From Gammaproteobacteria bacterium (GTDB lineage Bacteria; Pseudomonadota; Gammaproteobacteria; UWMA-0217): 53,998 nt of DNA. This document shows positions 26,715 through 35,166 of this stretch, one piece after another. The notes beneath the pieces were generated by a model. It was not told the origin of the DNA and did no database searches. It was given only the letters and a program-made list of their open reading frames with translations. Numbering within the stretch: the first letter of the stretch is position 1; the number at the start of each line of letters is the position of its first letter. The stretch spans positions 1-53,998 of the forward strand of contig JALSHZ010000101.1 in assembly GCA_026981985.1 (NCBI GenBank), given 5' to 3'. The position numbers and the translations under genes are program-made.

Positions 26715-29147
26715 ATGAAAGAAAATCTCGTCCTGATTGGAAACGGAATGGCCGGCATGCGCACCATCGAGGAGCTGCTCAAGCTCGCGCCGGAGAAATA
26801 CAACATCACCGTCTTCGGTGAAGAGCCTTACGGCAACTACAACCGCATCATGCTGTCGCCGGTGCTGGCCAACGAGAAGACGCTCGACGAGATCATGCTC
26901 AATGATGAGCAGTGGTATGCCGATAATAATATCAAGCTGGAAAAGGGCAAGAAGGTCGTTGAGATCAATCGTGCCCGACGCGAAGTCATCGCCGAAGATG
27001 GCACGGTTGCACCCTACGACAGGCTGATCATCGCCACTGGCTCCACCTCGTTCATGCTGCCGCTGCCCGGCGCGGATAAGTACGGTGTCATCGGCTTCCG
27101 TGATGTTGCCGATGTGGACATGATGATCGAGGCAGCGCAGCAGTACAAAAAGGCGGTCGTGATCGGTGGTGGTCTGCTTGGTCTCGAAGCGGCCAACGGT
27201 CTGATGAAGCAGGGCATGGATGTCACCGTGGTGCATCTGCTCGACACCCTGATGGAGCGTCAGCTCGACAAGCCAGCCGCAAAAATGCTGCAACAGTCAC
27301 TGGAAGACCGGGGCATGAAATTCCTCATGGATCACGCCACCGAGGAGATTCTCGGTGATGACCGCGTGACCGGCCTGCGTTTTACCAATGGCGACGAGGT
27401 CGAGGCCGATCTGGTGGTCATGGCGGTCGGTATCAAACCCAATATCGAGCTGGCACAAAAGGCTGGTTTGCACTGCGAGCGCGGCATTGTCGTCAGCGAC
27501 ACCATGCAGACCTTCGATCCCCGTATCTGGTCTGTGGGTGAGTGTGTGCAGCACCGCGGTGTGACCTACGGCTTGGTGGCACCGTTGTTCGAGCAGGCCA
27601 AGGTTGCAGCGAATCACCTCGCCGAGTTTGGTATTGCCCGCTACGAAGGCACGGTGACGTCGACCAAGCTCAAGGTCACTGGTATCGAACTCTTTTCCGC
27701 CGGCGATTTTCATGGTGACGAGACCACCGAAGAACTGCTGTTCCACGATGTTGCGGGTGGTACCTATAAAAAGCTGGTGCTCAAAGACAATATCATTATC
27801 GGTGCAGTGCTCTACGGCGACACCGTCGATGGCACTTGGTACTTCCAGTTGATGCGCGATGGCACCGATGTATCAGATTTTCGCAATACACTGCTATTCG
27901 GTCAGGCACACCTTGGGGACGCTGGTCACGGTGATGAAACCCGGGTAGCCGCAATGCCAGACGATGCCGAGATTTGTGGCTGTAATGGCGTCTGCAAAGG
28001 TGAGATCGTACAGGCGATCACCGACAAGAAACTCTTTACGCTGGAAGAGGTCCGCGCCCACACCAAGGCATCGGCTTCCTGCGGCTCTTGTACCGGCCTG
28101 GTCGAATCCCTGCTGGCGCATACGCTGGGTGGTGACTATTCCGAAGCACCGAGCAAAAAGCCGATGTGTGGCTGTACCGATTACAGTCATGATGAAGTCC
28201 GCGCGGCGATCCGCGAACATGGTCTGAAGTCACAGGAAGAAATCCGCCAGATGATGGAGTGGAAAACGCCGGATGGTTGCGCCGCTTGCCGCACCGCACT
28301 GAATTACTATCTGCTCTGCGAATATCCCGGCTACGACGATCCCGAATCACGTTTCATCAATGAACGGGCCCACGGCAATATTCAAAAAGATGGCAGTTAT
28401 TCGGTCGTGCCACGGATGTTTGGTGGGCTGTGTACGCCGCAGGAGCTACGAGCGATTGCCGATGTCGCGGAAAAATACGATGTCAAGGAGATGAAAGTCA
28501 CCGGCGGTCAGCGCATCGACATGTTCGGCATCAAAAAAGAAGATCTGCCTGCGATGTGGAAAGACCTCTCAGAAGCCGGTTTTGTCTCAGGTCACGCCTA
28601 CGGCAAGGCGATGCGGACCTGCAAAACCTGTGTCGGCAAAACCTGGTGCCGCATGGGAACGCAGGACTCCACCGGCCTTGGCGTCAAACTCGAAGAGCTG
28701 ACCTGGGGATCGTGGATGCCGCATAAGTTCAAACTGGCGGTGTCGGGTTGCCCGCGTAACTGTGCTGAAGCGACGATCAAGGATTTTGGTGTCGTCTGCG
28801 TCGATTCCGGCTACGAGCTGCATATCGGCGGTAACGGCGGCATCAAGGTGCGCGTCACCGATTTTCTGACCAAGGTAGATACCGAAGAAGAGGTGCTGGA
28901 ATGGTGTGGCGCATTCTGTCAGCTGTATCGTGAAGATGCCCATTACCTGGAACGTACCGCACCGTGGGTCGAGCGTGTCGGGCTGCAAAAGATCAAGGAT
29001 ATTCTCGAAGACGAAAAGCAGCGCAAGACATTGCATGAGCGTTTTCTCGTCTCGCAAAAACCGGCGCAGATCGACCCCTGGAAAGCTTATGCCGAAGGTG
29101 AGCGTAGCGATCACTTTTTCGAGCCGATCAAGCTCAAGGTTTCTTAA
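26715..29147 (+). CDS. nirB: NAD(P)H-dependent nitrite reductase, large subunit
   Basis: NirB with NirD reduces nitrite to ammonium in the cytoplasm. The 810-residue protein shows, in order, an FAD-binding domain (IGNGMAGMRTIEELL at the N-terminus), an NAD-binding motif (VVIGGGLLGLEAA, about 140-155), a [2Fe-2S] BFD-like domain (CGCNGVCKGEI and ASCGSCTG, about 420-475) and the sirohaem/4Fe-4S part with CVGKTWC (about 640) and the second cysteine pair in GCPRNC (about 680). All ligands are present. GGAG precedes the ATG. It is the first gene of a long plus-strand operon. Confidence 0.95.
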   Translation: MKENLVLIGNGMAGMRTIEELLKLAPEKYNITVFGEEPYGNYNRIMLSPVLANEKTLDEIMLNDEQWYADNNIKLEKGKKVVEINRARREVIAEDGTVAPYDRLIIATGSTSFMLPLPGADKYGVIGFRDVADVDMMIEAAQQYKKAVVIGGGLLGLEAANGLMKQGMDVTVVHLLDTLMERQLDKPAAKMLQQSLEDRGMKFLMDHATEEILGDDRVTGLRFTNGDEVEADLVVMAVGIKPNIELAQKAGLHCERGIVVSDTMQTFDPRIWSVGECVQHRGVTYGLVAPLFEQAKVAANHLAEFGIARYEGTVTSTKLKVTGIELFSAGDFHGDETTEELLFHDVAGGTYKKLVLKDNIIIGAVLYGDTVDGTWYFQLMRDGTDVSDFRNTLLFGQAHLGDAGHGDETRVAAMPDDAEICGCNGVCKGEIVQAITDKKLFTLEEVRAHTKASASCGSCTGLVESLLAHTLGGDYSEAPSKKPMCGCTDYSHDEVRAAIREHGLKSQEEIRQMMEWKTPDGCAACRTALNYYLLCEYPGYDDPESRFINERAHGNIQKDGSYSVVPRMFGGLCTPQELRAIADVAEKYDVKEMKVTGGQRIDMFGIKKEDLPAMWKDLSEAGFVSGHAYGKAMRTCKTCVGKTWCRMGTQDSTGLGVKLEELTWGSWMPHKFKLAVSGCPRNCAEATIKDFGVVCVDSGYELHIGGNGGIKVRVTDFLTKVDTEEEVLEWCGAFCQLYREDAHYLERTAPWVERVGLQKIKDILEDEKQRKTLHERFLVSQKPAQIDPWKAYAEGERSDHFFEPIKLKVS

Positions 29148-29200
29148 TCCTCCTCTCCCCTTGAGGGGAGAGGGTCGGGGAGAGGGGTGAGAGCGGTTCT
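29148..29200. repeat. GC-rich hairpin repeat between nirB and nirD (copy 1)
   Basis: CCTCTCCCC-TTGA-GGGGAGAGG (29152-29173) is a perfect 9-bp hairpin, followed by GGTCGGGGAGAGGGGTGAGAGCGG. It starts directly after the nirB stop and belongs to the same repeat type found around the DUF559 gene at 34.5-35.1 kb. It may protect nirB mRNA or reduce downstream expression. Confidence 0.75.
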
Positions 29201-29307
29201 TGAATACTTGCCTCGTCCCGTACGAGGGAACCATCGGAAGCTACCTGAAAATCCCAATTCAAATACGCTGCGCCCTAAGCCGCGCAGCACGGAAAGAGAG
29301 TTTAATC

Positions 29308-29619
29308 ATGAGTGAATGGCTGGAAATAACGACGCTGGATCAGATTCCCGTGCTGGGGTCGCGTGTGGTCGAAACCGATACGATGAATGTCGCGATTTTT
29401 CGTGGTCGTGACGACACCGTCTATGCAATAAAAGATGCCTGTCCGCACAAGAATGGGCCGTTGTCCCAGGGCATCATGCATGGTCACTCGGTGACCTGCC
29501 CGCTGCACAACTGGAAAATCGATCTCACCACCGGCGAGGCCATGGGACCCGATGAGGGTTGCACCAATGTTTTCGAGACCAAGGTCGAAAACGGTACGGT
29601 TTTTCTGCGGCTGCCATAG
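29308..29619 (+). CDS. nirD: Nitrite reductase small subunit (Rieske-type)
   Basis: NirD is the small subunit of assimilatory nitrite reductase. The 103-residue protein has complete Rieske [2Fe-2S] ligands: CPHKNGP and CPLHNW, 15-17 residues apart. The ATG at 29308 gives the family's usual length; the frame upstream runs through the hairpin repeat and is not protein-like. It ends 10 bases before nasC. The 160-base gap from nirB is unusually long and is filled partly by the repeat. Confidence 0.94.
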   Translation: MSEWLEITTLDQIPVLGSRVVETDTMNVAIFRGRDDTVYAIKDACPHKNGPLSQGIMHGHSVTCPLHNWKIDLTTGEAMGPDEGCTNVFETKVENGTVFLRLP

Positions 29620-29629
29620 GGTACGATAA

Positions 29630-32284
29630 ATGGCCGTCAAGACCACCTGTCCCTACTGTGGCGTTGGCTGCGGCGTCATCGCTTCGCTGGACGAGGATGG
29701 CGTCGTCACCGTCAAGGGCGACCCCGATCATCCTGCCAATCGCGGTCGTCTCTGTTCCAAAGGCACGGCGTTGGGCGAGACGGTCTATTTGCAGGAGCGC
29801 CTGCTGTACCCGGAGATTGCTGATCAGCAAGTCAGTTGGGAACAGGCCATCGCAACTGTGGCGGGGCGGTTTCGCGACATCATCGACGAACATGGCCCGG
29901 ATGCGGTCGCATTTTATGTGTCCGGGCAGTTACTGACGGAAGATTACTACGTCGCCAACAAGTTGATGAAAGGCTTTATCGGCTCGGCGAATATCGACAC
30001 CAATTCCCGGCTTTGCATGTCATCGGCGGTTGCCGGTTACAAGCGCGCCTTTGGCGAAGATGTGATGCCCTGTAGTTATGACGATATCGACCGGGCAAAA
30101 ATGATCGTCATCACCGGCAGCAATATGGCATGGTGCCATCCGGTGATTTTCCAGCGCATTGTGCGCGCCAAAAAAGCCAATCCCGATCTTTTTGTTGTTG
30201 TCATCGATCCGCGCAAAACCCAGACGGCGAGCGTCGCCGACTTGCACCTGGCGCTGGAGCCGGGTAGCGACAGCGTCTTGTTCAATGGTCTGCTGGCCCA
30301 TCTCGATGCGTCAGACGAGCGCAATGAGCTGTTTACCGAGAATTTCACCTTGGGAATGACGGCGGCGCTCGAGGCGGCAAGGAAATCGGCGCCCGATGTG
30401 GCATCAGTTGCACGGCAATGCGGTCTTAGCGACAGTGATGTTGCCGAGTTTTTCCGCATGTTTGCGCGTACCGAACGCGTATTGACGTTCTATTCGCAAG
30501 GGATAAATCAGTCGAGTAGCGCCGTCGACAAGGTCAACAGCATCATCAATTGCCATCTGCTTACCGGCCGCATCGGCCGCCCTGGCATGGGGCCTTTTTC
30601 CCTCACCGGGCAGCCGAACGCCATGGGTGGGCGTGAAGTCGGGGGATTGGCGAACCAGCTTGCTGCGCATATGGAACTGTCAAACCCGATCCATCGTGAG
30701 CGGCTACAGCGTTTCTGGCAGTCGCCGGTGATGTCTGACAAGGACGGGCTCAAAGCCGTTGATCTGTTCAGGGCCGTTGATGCGGGCAAGGTGAAAGCCG
30801 TCTGGATCATGGCGACCAATCCGGTCGTCAGCATGCCCGAAGCGGATGCTGTCAAGGCAGCGCTCGAAAAATGCGAGTTTGTGGTGGTATCGGATTGCGT
30901 GCGTGAGACCGACACCGTGCGTTTGGCGGATGTTCGCCTGCCGGCGCTGACCTGGGGCGAGAAGGATGGCACTGTCACCAATTCCGAGCGTTATATATCG
31001 CGAACACGCCGTTTTCTGCCACTGCCTGGCCAGGCGCGTCCAGACTGGTGGATTATTAGCGAAGTTGCGCGCCAGATGGGGTTTGGCGAGCAGTTTTCCT
31101 ATCGTTCTGCGCACGATATTTTTCGCGAGCATGCAGCACTGTCGGGTTTTGAGAACGATGGTGAACGCAGTTTCGATATCAGTGCCCTGGCGGATATCAG
31201 CTGGGAAGAGTACGGGGCATTCAACCCCGTACAGTGGCCGGTTAATGCGGAAAATCCGCAAGGCAAGGCACGTATCTATGGCGATGGGCGTTTCAATACC
31301 GAAGATGGCAAGGCACGATTTATCGCCGTCACGCCACGGCCGCCGGTAAGAAAACCCGATCGTGAGTTTCCGTTTGTTTTGAACACCGGGCGAGTTCGCG
31401 ATCAGTGGCACACAATGACCCGTACCGGGATGTCTCCGCGGCTGTCGCAGCATATTCCAGAGCCATATATTGAAATGCATCCTGAAGATGCGACAGCGCA
31501 GCAGTTGAATGAGGATGATCTCGTTGCCGTCAGCAGTTCGCGCGGTGAGATCTATGTGCGCGTCAAGATTGGCAAAGGGCAGCGCAAAGGAAGTGTGTTC
31601 GTACCGATGCACTGGAACGGGGTTTTTTCCGGCAAGGGGCGCGTCAATACGCTGGTCGAGGCGAATGTCGATCCGATTTCCGGGCAGCCGGAATCGAAAC
31701 ACAGTGTCGCACGGATTGCGCCATGCCAACCGCGCTGGCATGGATTCATCCTGACTCGTCGCAATCGCCTCAATCTGGAATATTCCACTTACTGGACGCG
31801 CTCCCGCGCCACTGGATTGTGGCGTTACGAAATCGCCGGACGGGAGACACCCGATGATTGGGCCGACCGCGCCCGTGTGCTGCTCAGTGATGAAAATGAC
31901 GCCGATGCCAATTGGGTCGAATTCTTCGATAAACACCAGAATCACTATCGCGCCGCGCGTTTTATCGGTGAGCAGCTGGAAAGCTGCGTATTCATCGGTG
32001 CAAGCGCCGTGTTGCCGGAACGCGACTGGCTGGTCAGCCTGTTTATGAAAGAAAAGCTGGAACCCGCCGAGCGCCAAAGCCTGCTCACCGGCAAGCCACC
32101 GCTGGATCATGTGGATGTGGGTCGTATCGTCTGCGCCTGTTTCAATGTGGGCGAAAAAACGATCAAAAAAGCCATTGCCGAGCATGGGCTCAAGACACCC
32201 GAGCAAATTGGTGAGCTGTTACAGGCGGGAACGAATTGTGGTTCCTGCATACCTGAATTACGCGAGTTTCTGGCGACGCCATAG
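29630..32284 (+). CDS. nasC: Assimilatory nitrate reductase catalytic subunit
   Basis: This cytoplasmic molybdenum enzyme reduces nitrate to nitrite. The 884-residue product has the N-terminal 4Fe-4S cysteines (CPYCGVGCGV, then C at about 42), the molybdenum-ligand cysteine in SRLCMSSAVAGYKRAFG (about 125-135), the molybdopterin domains with SLTGQPNAMGGREVG, and a C-terminal BFD-like [2Fe-2S] domain (CACFNVGEK, CGSCIPEL). There is no Tat signal, as expected for the assimilatory type. The BFD tail suggests electrons come from a flavoprotein or NAD(P)H-linked partner; no separate reductase subunit lies nearby. The symbol nasC follows Pseudomonas usage; nasA is used elsewhere. Confidence 0.92.
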   Translation: MAVKTTCPYCGVGCGVIASLDEDGVVTVKGDPDHPANRGRLCSKGTALGETVYLQERLLYPEIADQQVSWEQAIATVAGRFRDIIDEHGPDAVAFYVSGQLLTEDYYVANKLMKGFIGSANIDTNSRLCMSSAVAGYKRAFGEDVMPCSYDDIDRAKMIVITGSNMAWCHPVIFQRIVRAKKANPDLFVVVIDPRKTQTASVADLHLALEPGSDSVLFNGLLAHLDASDERNELFTENFTLGMTAALEAARKSAPDVASVARQCGLSDSDVAEFFRMFARTERVLTFYSQGINQSSSAVDKVNSIINCHLLTGRIGRPGMGPFSLTGQPNAMGGREVGGLANQLAAHMELSNPIHRERLQRFWQSPVMSDKDGLKAVDLFRAVDAGKVKAVWIMATNPVVSMPEADAVKAALEKCEFVVVSDCVRETDTVRLADVRLPALTWGEKDGTVTNSERYISRTRRFLPLPGQARPDWWIISEVARQMGFGEQFSYRSAHDIFREHAALSGFENDGERSFDISALADISWEEYGAFNPVQWPVNAENPQGKARIYGDGRFNTEDGKARFIAVTPRPPVRKPDREFPFVLNTGRVRDQWHTMTRTGMSPRLSQHIPEPYIEMHPEDATAQQLNEDDLVAVSSSRGEIYVRVKIGKGQRKGSVFVPMHWNGVFSGKGRVNTLVEANVDPISGQPESKHSVARIAPCQPRWHGFILTRRNRLNLEYSTYWTRSRATGLWRYEIAGRETPDDWADRARVLLSDENDADANWVEFFDKHQNHYRAARFIGEQLESCVFIGASAVLPERDWLVSLFMKEKLEPAERQSLLTGKPPLDHVDVGRIVCACFNVGEKTIKKAIAEHGLKTPEQIGELLQAGTNCGSCIPELREFLATP

Positions 32285-32308
32285 CACCGCCACCCTGGAG
32301 GAAGATCA

Positions 32309-34513
32309 ATGTTGTTTGGACGTGGCAAGAAAAAAAGTATCAATATCGCCGATAAAAAGGTCGTGGAGTGGAAATACTCCACCTGTGGTTATTGTTCGAC
32401 TGGCTGCGCCATCGAAGTGGGCATCAACAACGAAGGCAAGCCGGTGGCGTCGCGTGGCGTTGGCGGCGCCGATGTCAATCGTGGCAAGCTCTGCGTCAAG
32501 GGGATTTTCGAGCATGAACTGTTCGAATCGTCCGGACGCGGCGACAACCCGCTGATTCGCGAACACATCCACGAAGGCTATCGCGAGACTGACTGGGACA
32601 GTGCGCTGGAACACATGAAAGATGAAATTCTCCGCATCCAGAAAACCTGGGGCCGAGACTCGTTCGCCATCGTCTCGACTGGACAGTTGCTGACCGAAGA
32701 ATTCTATACCCTCGGTAAACTCACCCGTGCGGTGATTGGCACCAACAACTACGACGGAAACACCACGCTGTGCATGGCCTCAGCCGTTTCAGGTTACAAA
32801 CGCTCCTTTGGGTCCGATGGGCCACCGGGCAGCTATGAAGATTTCGAGCACACCGACTGCCTGATCGCCTGGGGTTCCAACCTCGCGGAACAGCACCCGA
32901 TCATCTACTGGCGGCTCAAAGAGGCGCAGGAAAAGCGCAAATTTCCGATGATCGTGGTTGATCCGCGCACCACCATGCTGGCGCAGAACGCCGATATCCA
33001 TCTGGCCATCACGCCGGGCACCGACGTGGTGCTCATGAACGCGATGATGCACGTCATCCTCGATGAGGGCCTGGAGGATCGGGATTATATCGAAGCCAAT
33101 ACGGTAGGTTTCGAGCAGGTCGAGCAGGAGGTGCAGAAATATGATCCTGCCACCGCCGCGAAAATCTGTGGCATCGATGAGGATACGATCCGTAATGTCG
33201 CCAGGATTTTTGCCAAGGCCGATGCTGCGATGCAGATCTGGACCATGGGCATCAACCAGAGTACACACGGCAGCGATGGCGTCGTCGGCATCAACAACCT
33301 CGCCCTGAGCACCGGCAATATCGGCAAGCCGGGGGGCACTGCGTTATCGATCACTGGGCAGTGTAATGCCATGGGCACCCGGGAGTGGTCATCCTGCTCC
33401 GGACTGCCGGGCTACCGGCTGCTGGAAAAACCGGAGGATCGCGAAGAAATTGCCCAATTCTGGGGCGTTGATCCAGAATTCTTTCCGAAACAGCGGGGTC
33501 TCACCGAAACCGACATTTTTCCCGCCATCGAAACGGGGCAGATCAAAGGGCTGTGGCTGGTCGCCACCAACCCGATGACATCAATGGCCAACACCAGCCG
33601 CATTCGCCGTATGCTGGAAAAGCTGGAATTTCTCGTCGTGCAGGATTCCTACGCCGATGTGGAGACGACGCAATATGCCCACCTCTACCTGCCCGCAGCA
33701 ACCTGGGCCGAGAAGGAGGGCGTGTTCACCAATACCGAGCGCCGGGTCAATATCGTGCGTCAGGCAACGCAGCCGCATGGCAACTCGAAATCGGACCTGT
33801 GGATTTTCACCGAGCTGGCCAAGCATTTCGAACAGGGGCGGAAAATCCGTTTTCCGGAAAAACCGGCCGAAGTGTTCGAAGAGATGCGCGAATTGTCGAA
33901 AGGGCGACTGGTCGATATCTCCGGCATGGACCACGATCTGATCGAAGAGAAGCGGGGGATTCAATGGCCCTATACCGAAGCGGAGCGTCAGGCGGGCACG
34001 GAGCCGGTCAAAGGGGGGAAACGTCTGTACACCGAGGAACGCAGCTTCCGCTACCCCGATGGCCGCGCCAAAATGATTCCGTTGCCGTTCATCGACAATA
34101 ACGAAGTACCCGATGACGAATACCCCTACTGGCTCAATACTGGCCGCGTCGTCGAGCATTTCCACACCCGAACCAAGACCGGAAAACTTGGCAACAACAA
34201 CAAATACAGCCCAATACCCTATATGGAGATCAACCCCGACGCGGCCGCCGACATGGGTATTCGCAACGGTGAATATGTTCGCTGTGTCTCGCGCCGTGGT
34301 GACGCCATCGTCATGGCGCAGTTGACCCAACGGGTACCGCACAACATGGTGTTCATCCCGTTTCATTATCACGATTGCGTCAACCGCCTGACCCTGGGAC
34401 TGCTCGACCCGCACTCCCGCCAGCCTGCGTTCAAACAGTCGGCGGTTCGCATCGAGTTAGTGGAGGATCAGGTCGAGGCCGCGAAGTTGAGCATGGAGCG
34501 ACGGGAGTTTTGA
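32309..34513 (+). CDS. Second nitrate-reductase-like cytoplasmic molybdoenzyme
   Basis: The 734-residue protein belongs to the same Nas/Nap/Fdh branch of molybdopterin enzymes as NasC but lacks the BFD tail. It shows an N-terminal 4Fe-4S site (CGYCSTGCAI, then C at about 60) and the likely molybdenum-ligand cysteine in TTLCMASAVSGYKRSFG, as in nitrate reductases, not the selenocysteine/cysteine-His pattern of formate dehydrogenases. SITGQCNAMGTREW follows. There is no Tat signal, so it is cytoplasmic. GGAGGAAG precedes the ATG, 24 bases after nasC. A matching iron-sulfur/membrane subunit lies downstream, suggesting it is the catalytic part of a membrane-attached complex. The substrate could be nitrate or another oxyanion. 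Confidence 0.85.
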   Translation: MLFGRGKKKSINIADKKVVEWKYSTCGYCSTGCAIEVGINNEGKPVASRGVGGADVNRGKLCVKGIFEHELFESSGRGDNPLIREHIHEGYRETDWDSALEHMKDEILRIQKTWGRDSFAIVSTGQLLTEEFYTLGKLTRAVIGTNNYDGNTTLCMASAVSGYKRSFGSDGPPGSYEDFEHTDCLIAWGSNLAEQHPIIYWRLKEAQEKRKFPMIVVDPRTTMLAQNADIHLAITPGTDVVLMNAMMHVILDEGLEDRDYIEANTVGFEQVEQEVQKYDPATAAKICGIDEDTIRNVARIFAKADAAMQIWTMGINQSTHGSDGVVGINNLALSTGNIGKPGGTALSITGQCNAMGTREWSSCSGLPGYRLLEKPEDREEIAQFWGVDPEFFPKQRGLTETDIFPAIETGQIKGLWLVATNPMTSMANTSRIRRMLEKLEFLVVQDSYADVETTQYAHLYLPAATWAEKEGVFTNTERRVNIVRQATQPHGNSKSDLWIFTELAKHFEQGRKIRFPEKPAEVFEEMRELSKGRLVDISGMDHDLIEEKRGIQWPYTEAERQAGTEPVKGGKRLYTEERSFRYPDGRAKMIPLPFIDNNEVPDDEYPYWLNTGRVVEHFHTRTKTGKLGNNNKYSPIPYMEINPDAAADMGIRNGEYVRCVSRRGDAIVMAQLTQRVPHNMVFIPFHYHDCVNRLTLGLLDPHSRQPAFKQSAVRIELVEDQVEAAKLSMERREF

Positions 34514-34528
34514 GGTTTGGTGGTGTGC

Positions 34529-34625
34529 CCCCCTTCCTAACCCTCCCCCTGGCAGGGGGAGGGAATAACTAATTTTCCCTCTCCCCGCCGGGGAGAGGGT
34601 TAGGGTGAGGGGGTGCGAGCGCTGC
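34529..34625. repeat. GC-rich hairpin repeat array (copy 2), left of DUF559 gene
   Basis: Two perfect 10-bp hairpins lie in tandem: CCCTCCCCCT/AGGGGGAGGG (34541-34563) and CCCTCTCCCC/GGGGAGAGGG (34577-34599), followed by TTAGGGTGAGGGGGTGCGAGCGCTGCTCGC. The type matches the nirB-nirD repeat and the array at 34981-35060. Confidence 0.8.
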
Positions 34626-34654
34626 TCGCTTGTTTCCACAGACGCCTGAATAAC

Positions 34655-34989
34655 ATGAAGCTGATCAAATCCGCCCGCCAACTCAAAAAAACCAGACCGA
34701 AGCCGAAAAACGCATCTGGTATCAACTCCGAGCCAGACAGTTGGCAGGCCATAAATTTCGGCGACAGCATCCGATAGGGCCATATATTGTGGATTTTGTT
34801 TGCACAAAAGAGAAACTGGTTGTTGAACTCGATGGTGGGCAGCATATGGATGCCATCGAATATGATGGAAAAAGAACGCAGTTTCTGGAGGCAAAGGGGT
34901 ATACAGTATTACGTTTTTGGAATAATGAAGTGATGGAGAATCTCGAAGGGGTGTTGGAAATGATTCGGCGGCGTCTACCCCCTCCCTAA
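34655..34989 (+). pseudogene. DUF559 endonuclease-like protein, frameshifted
   Basis: Two frames join to one DUF559 protein. The first, from ATG at 34655, reads MKLIKSARQLKK. In a run of seven A (34685-34691) the reading must move back one base to continue as NQTEAEKRIWYQLRARQLAG, then HKFRRQHPIGPYIVDFVC, VVELDGGQH and TVLRFWNNEV, the restriction-enzyme-like core. One extra A would give a normal protein of about 111 residues. It could be a true frameshift, programmed or polymerase slippage on the A run, or a sequencing error. DUF559 proteins resemble Vsr-type nucleases; their job is unknown. It is boxed in by hairpin repeats and splits the molybdoenzyme operon. Confidence 0.8.
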
Positions 34990-35060
34990 AACTCTCCCTG
35001 GCAGGGGGAGGGCATTGACTCCTTCTCCCCCATTGGGGGAGAAGGCTGGGATGAGAGGGA
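34981..35060. repeat. GC-rich hairpin repeat array (copy 3), right of DUF559 gene
   Basis: CTCTCCCTG/CAGGGGGAG (near-perfect) and the perfect 11-bp hairpin CCTTCTCCCCC/GGGGGAGAAGG (35021-35045) follow the DUF559 stop, ending with GGCTGGGATGAGAGGG. It is the counterpart of copy 2 on the other side of the gene. The rest of the gap to 35167 holds nothing I recognise. Confidence 0.8.
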
Positions 35061-35166
35061 AACGAGCGCAGCTCATCAAAACCACCACAGCACTGCGATA
35101 CACCAAAGTAACCAAAAGCCCTCACCCAATCCATGACAAGGGTCCAACCAAACCAAAGAGCAAACC

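Noticed and set aside
30704-32206. 500-codon minus-strand frame opposite nasC
   Set aside because: Same reason: it mirrors a well-conserved molybdoenzyme and shows no motifs of its own.
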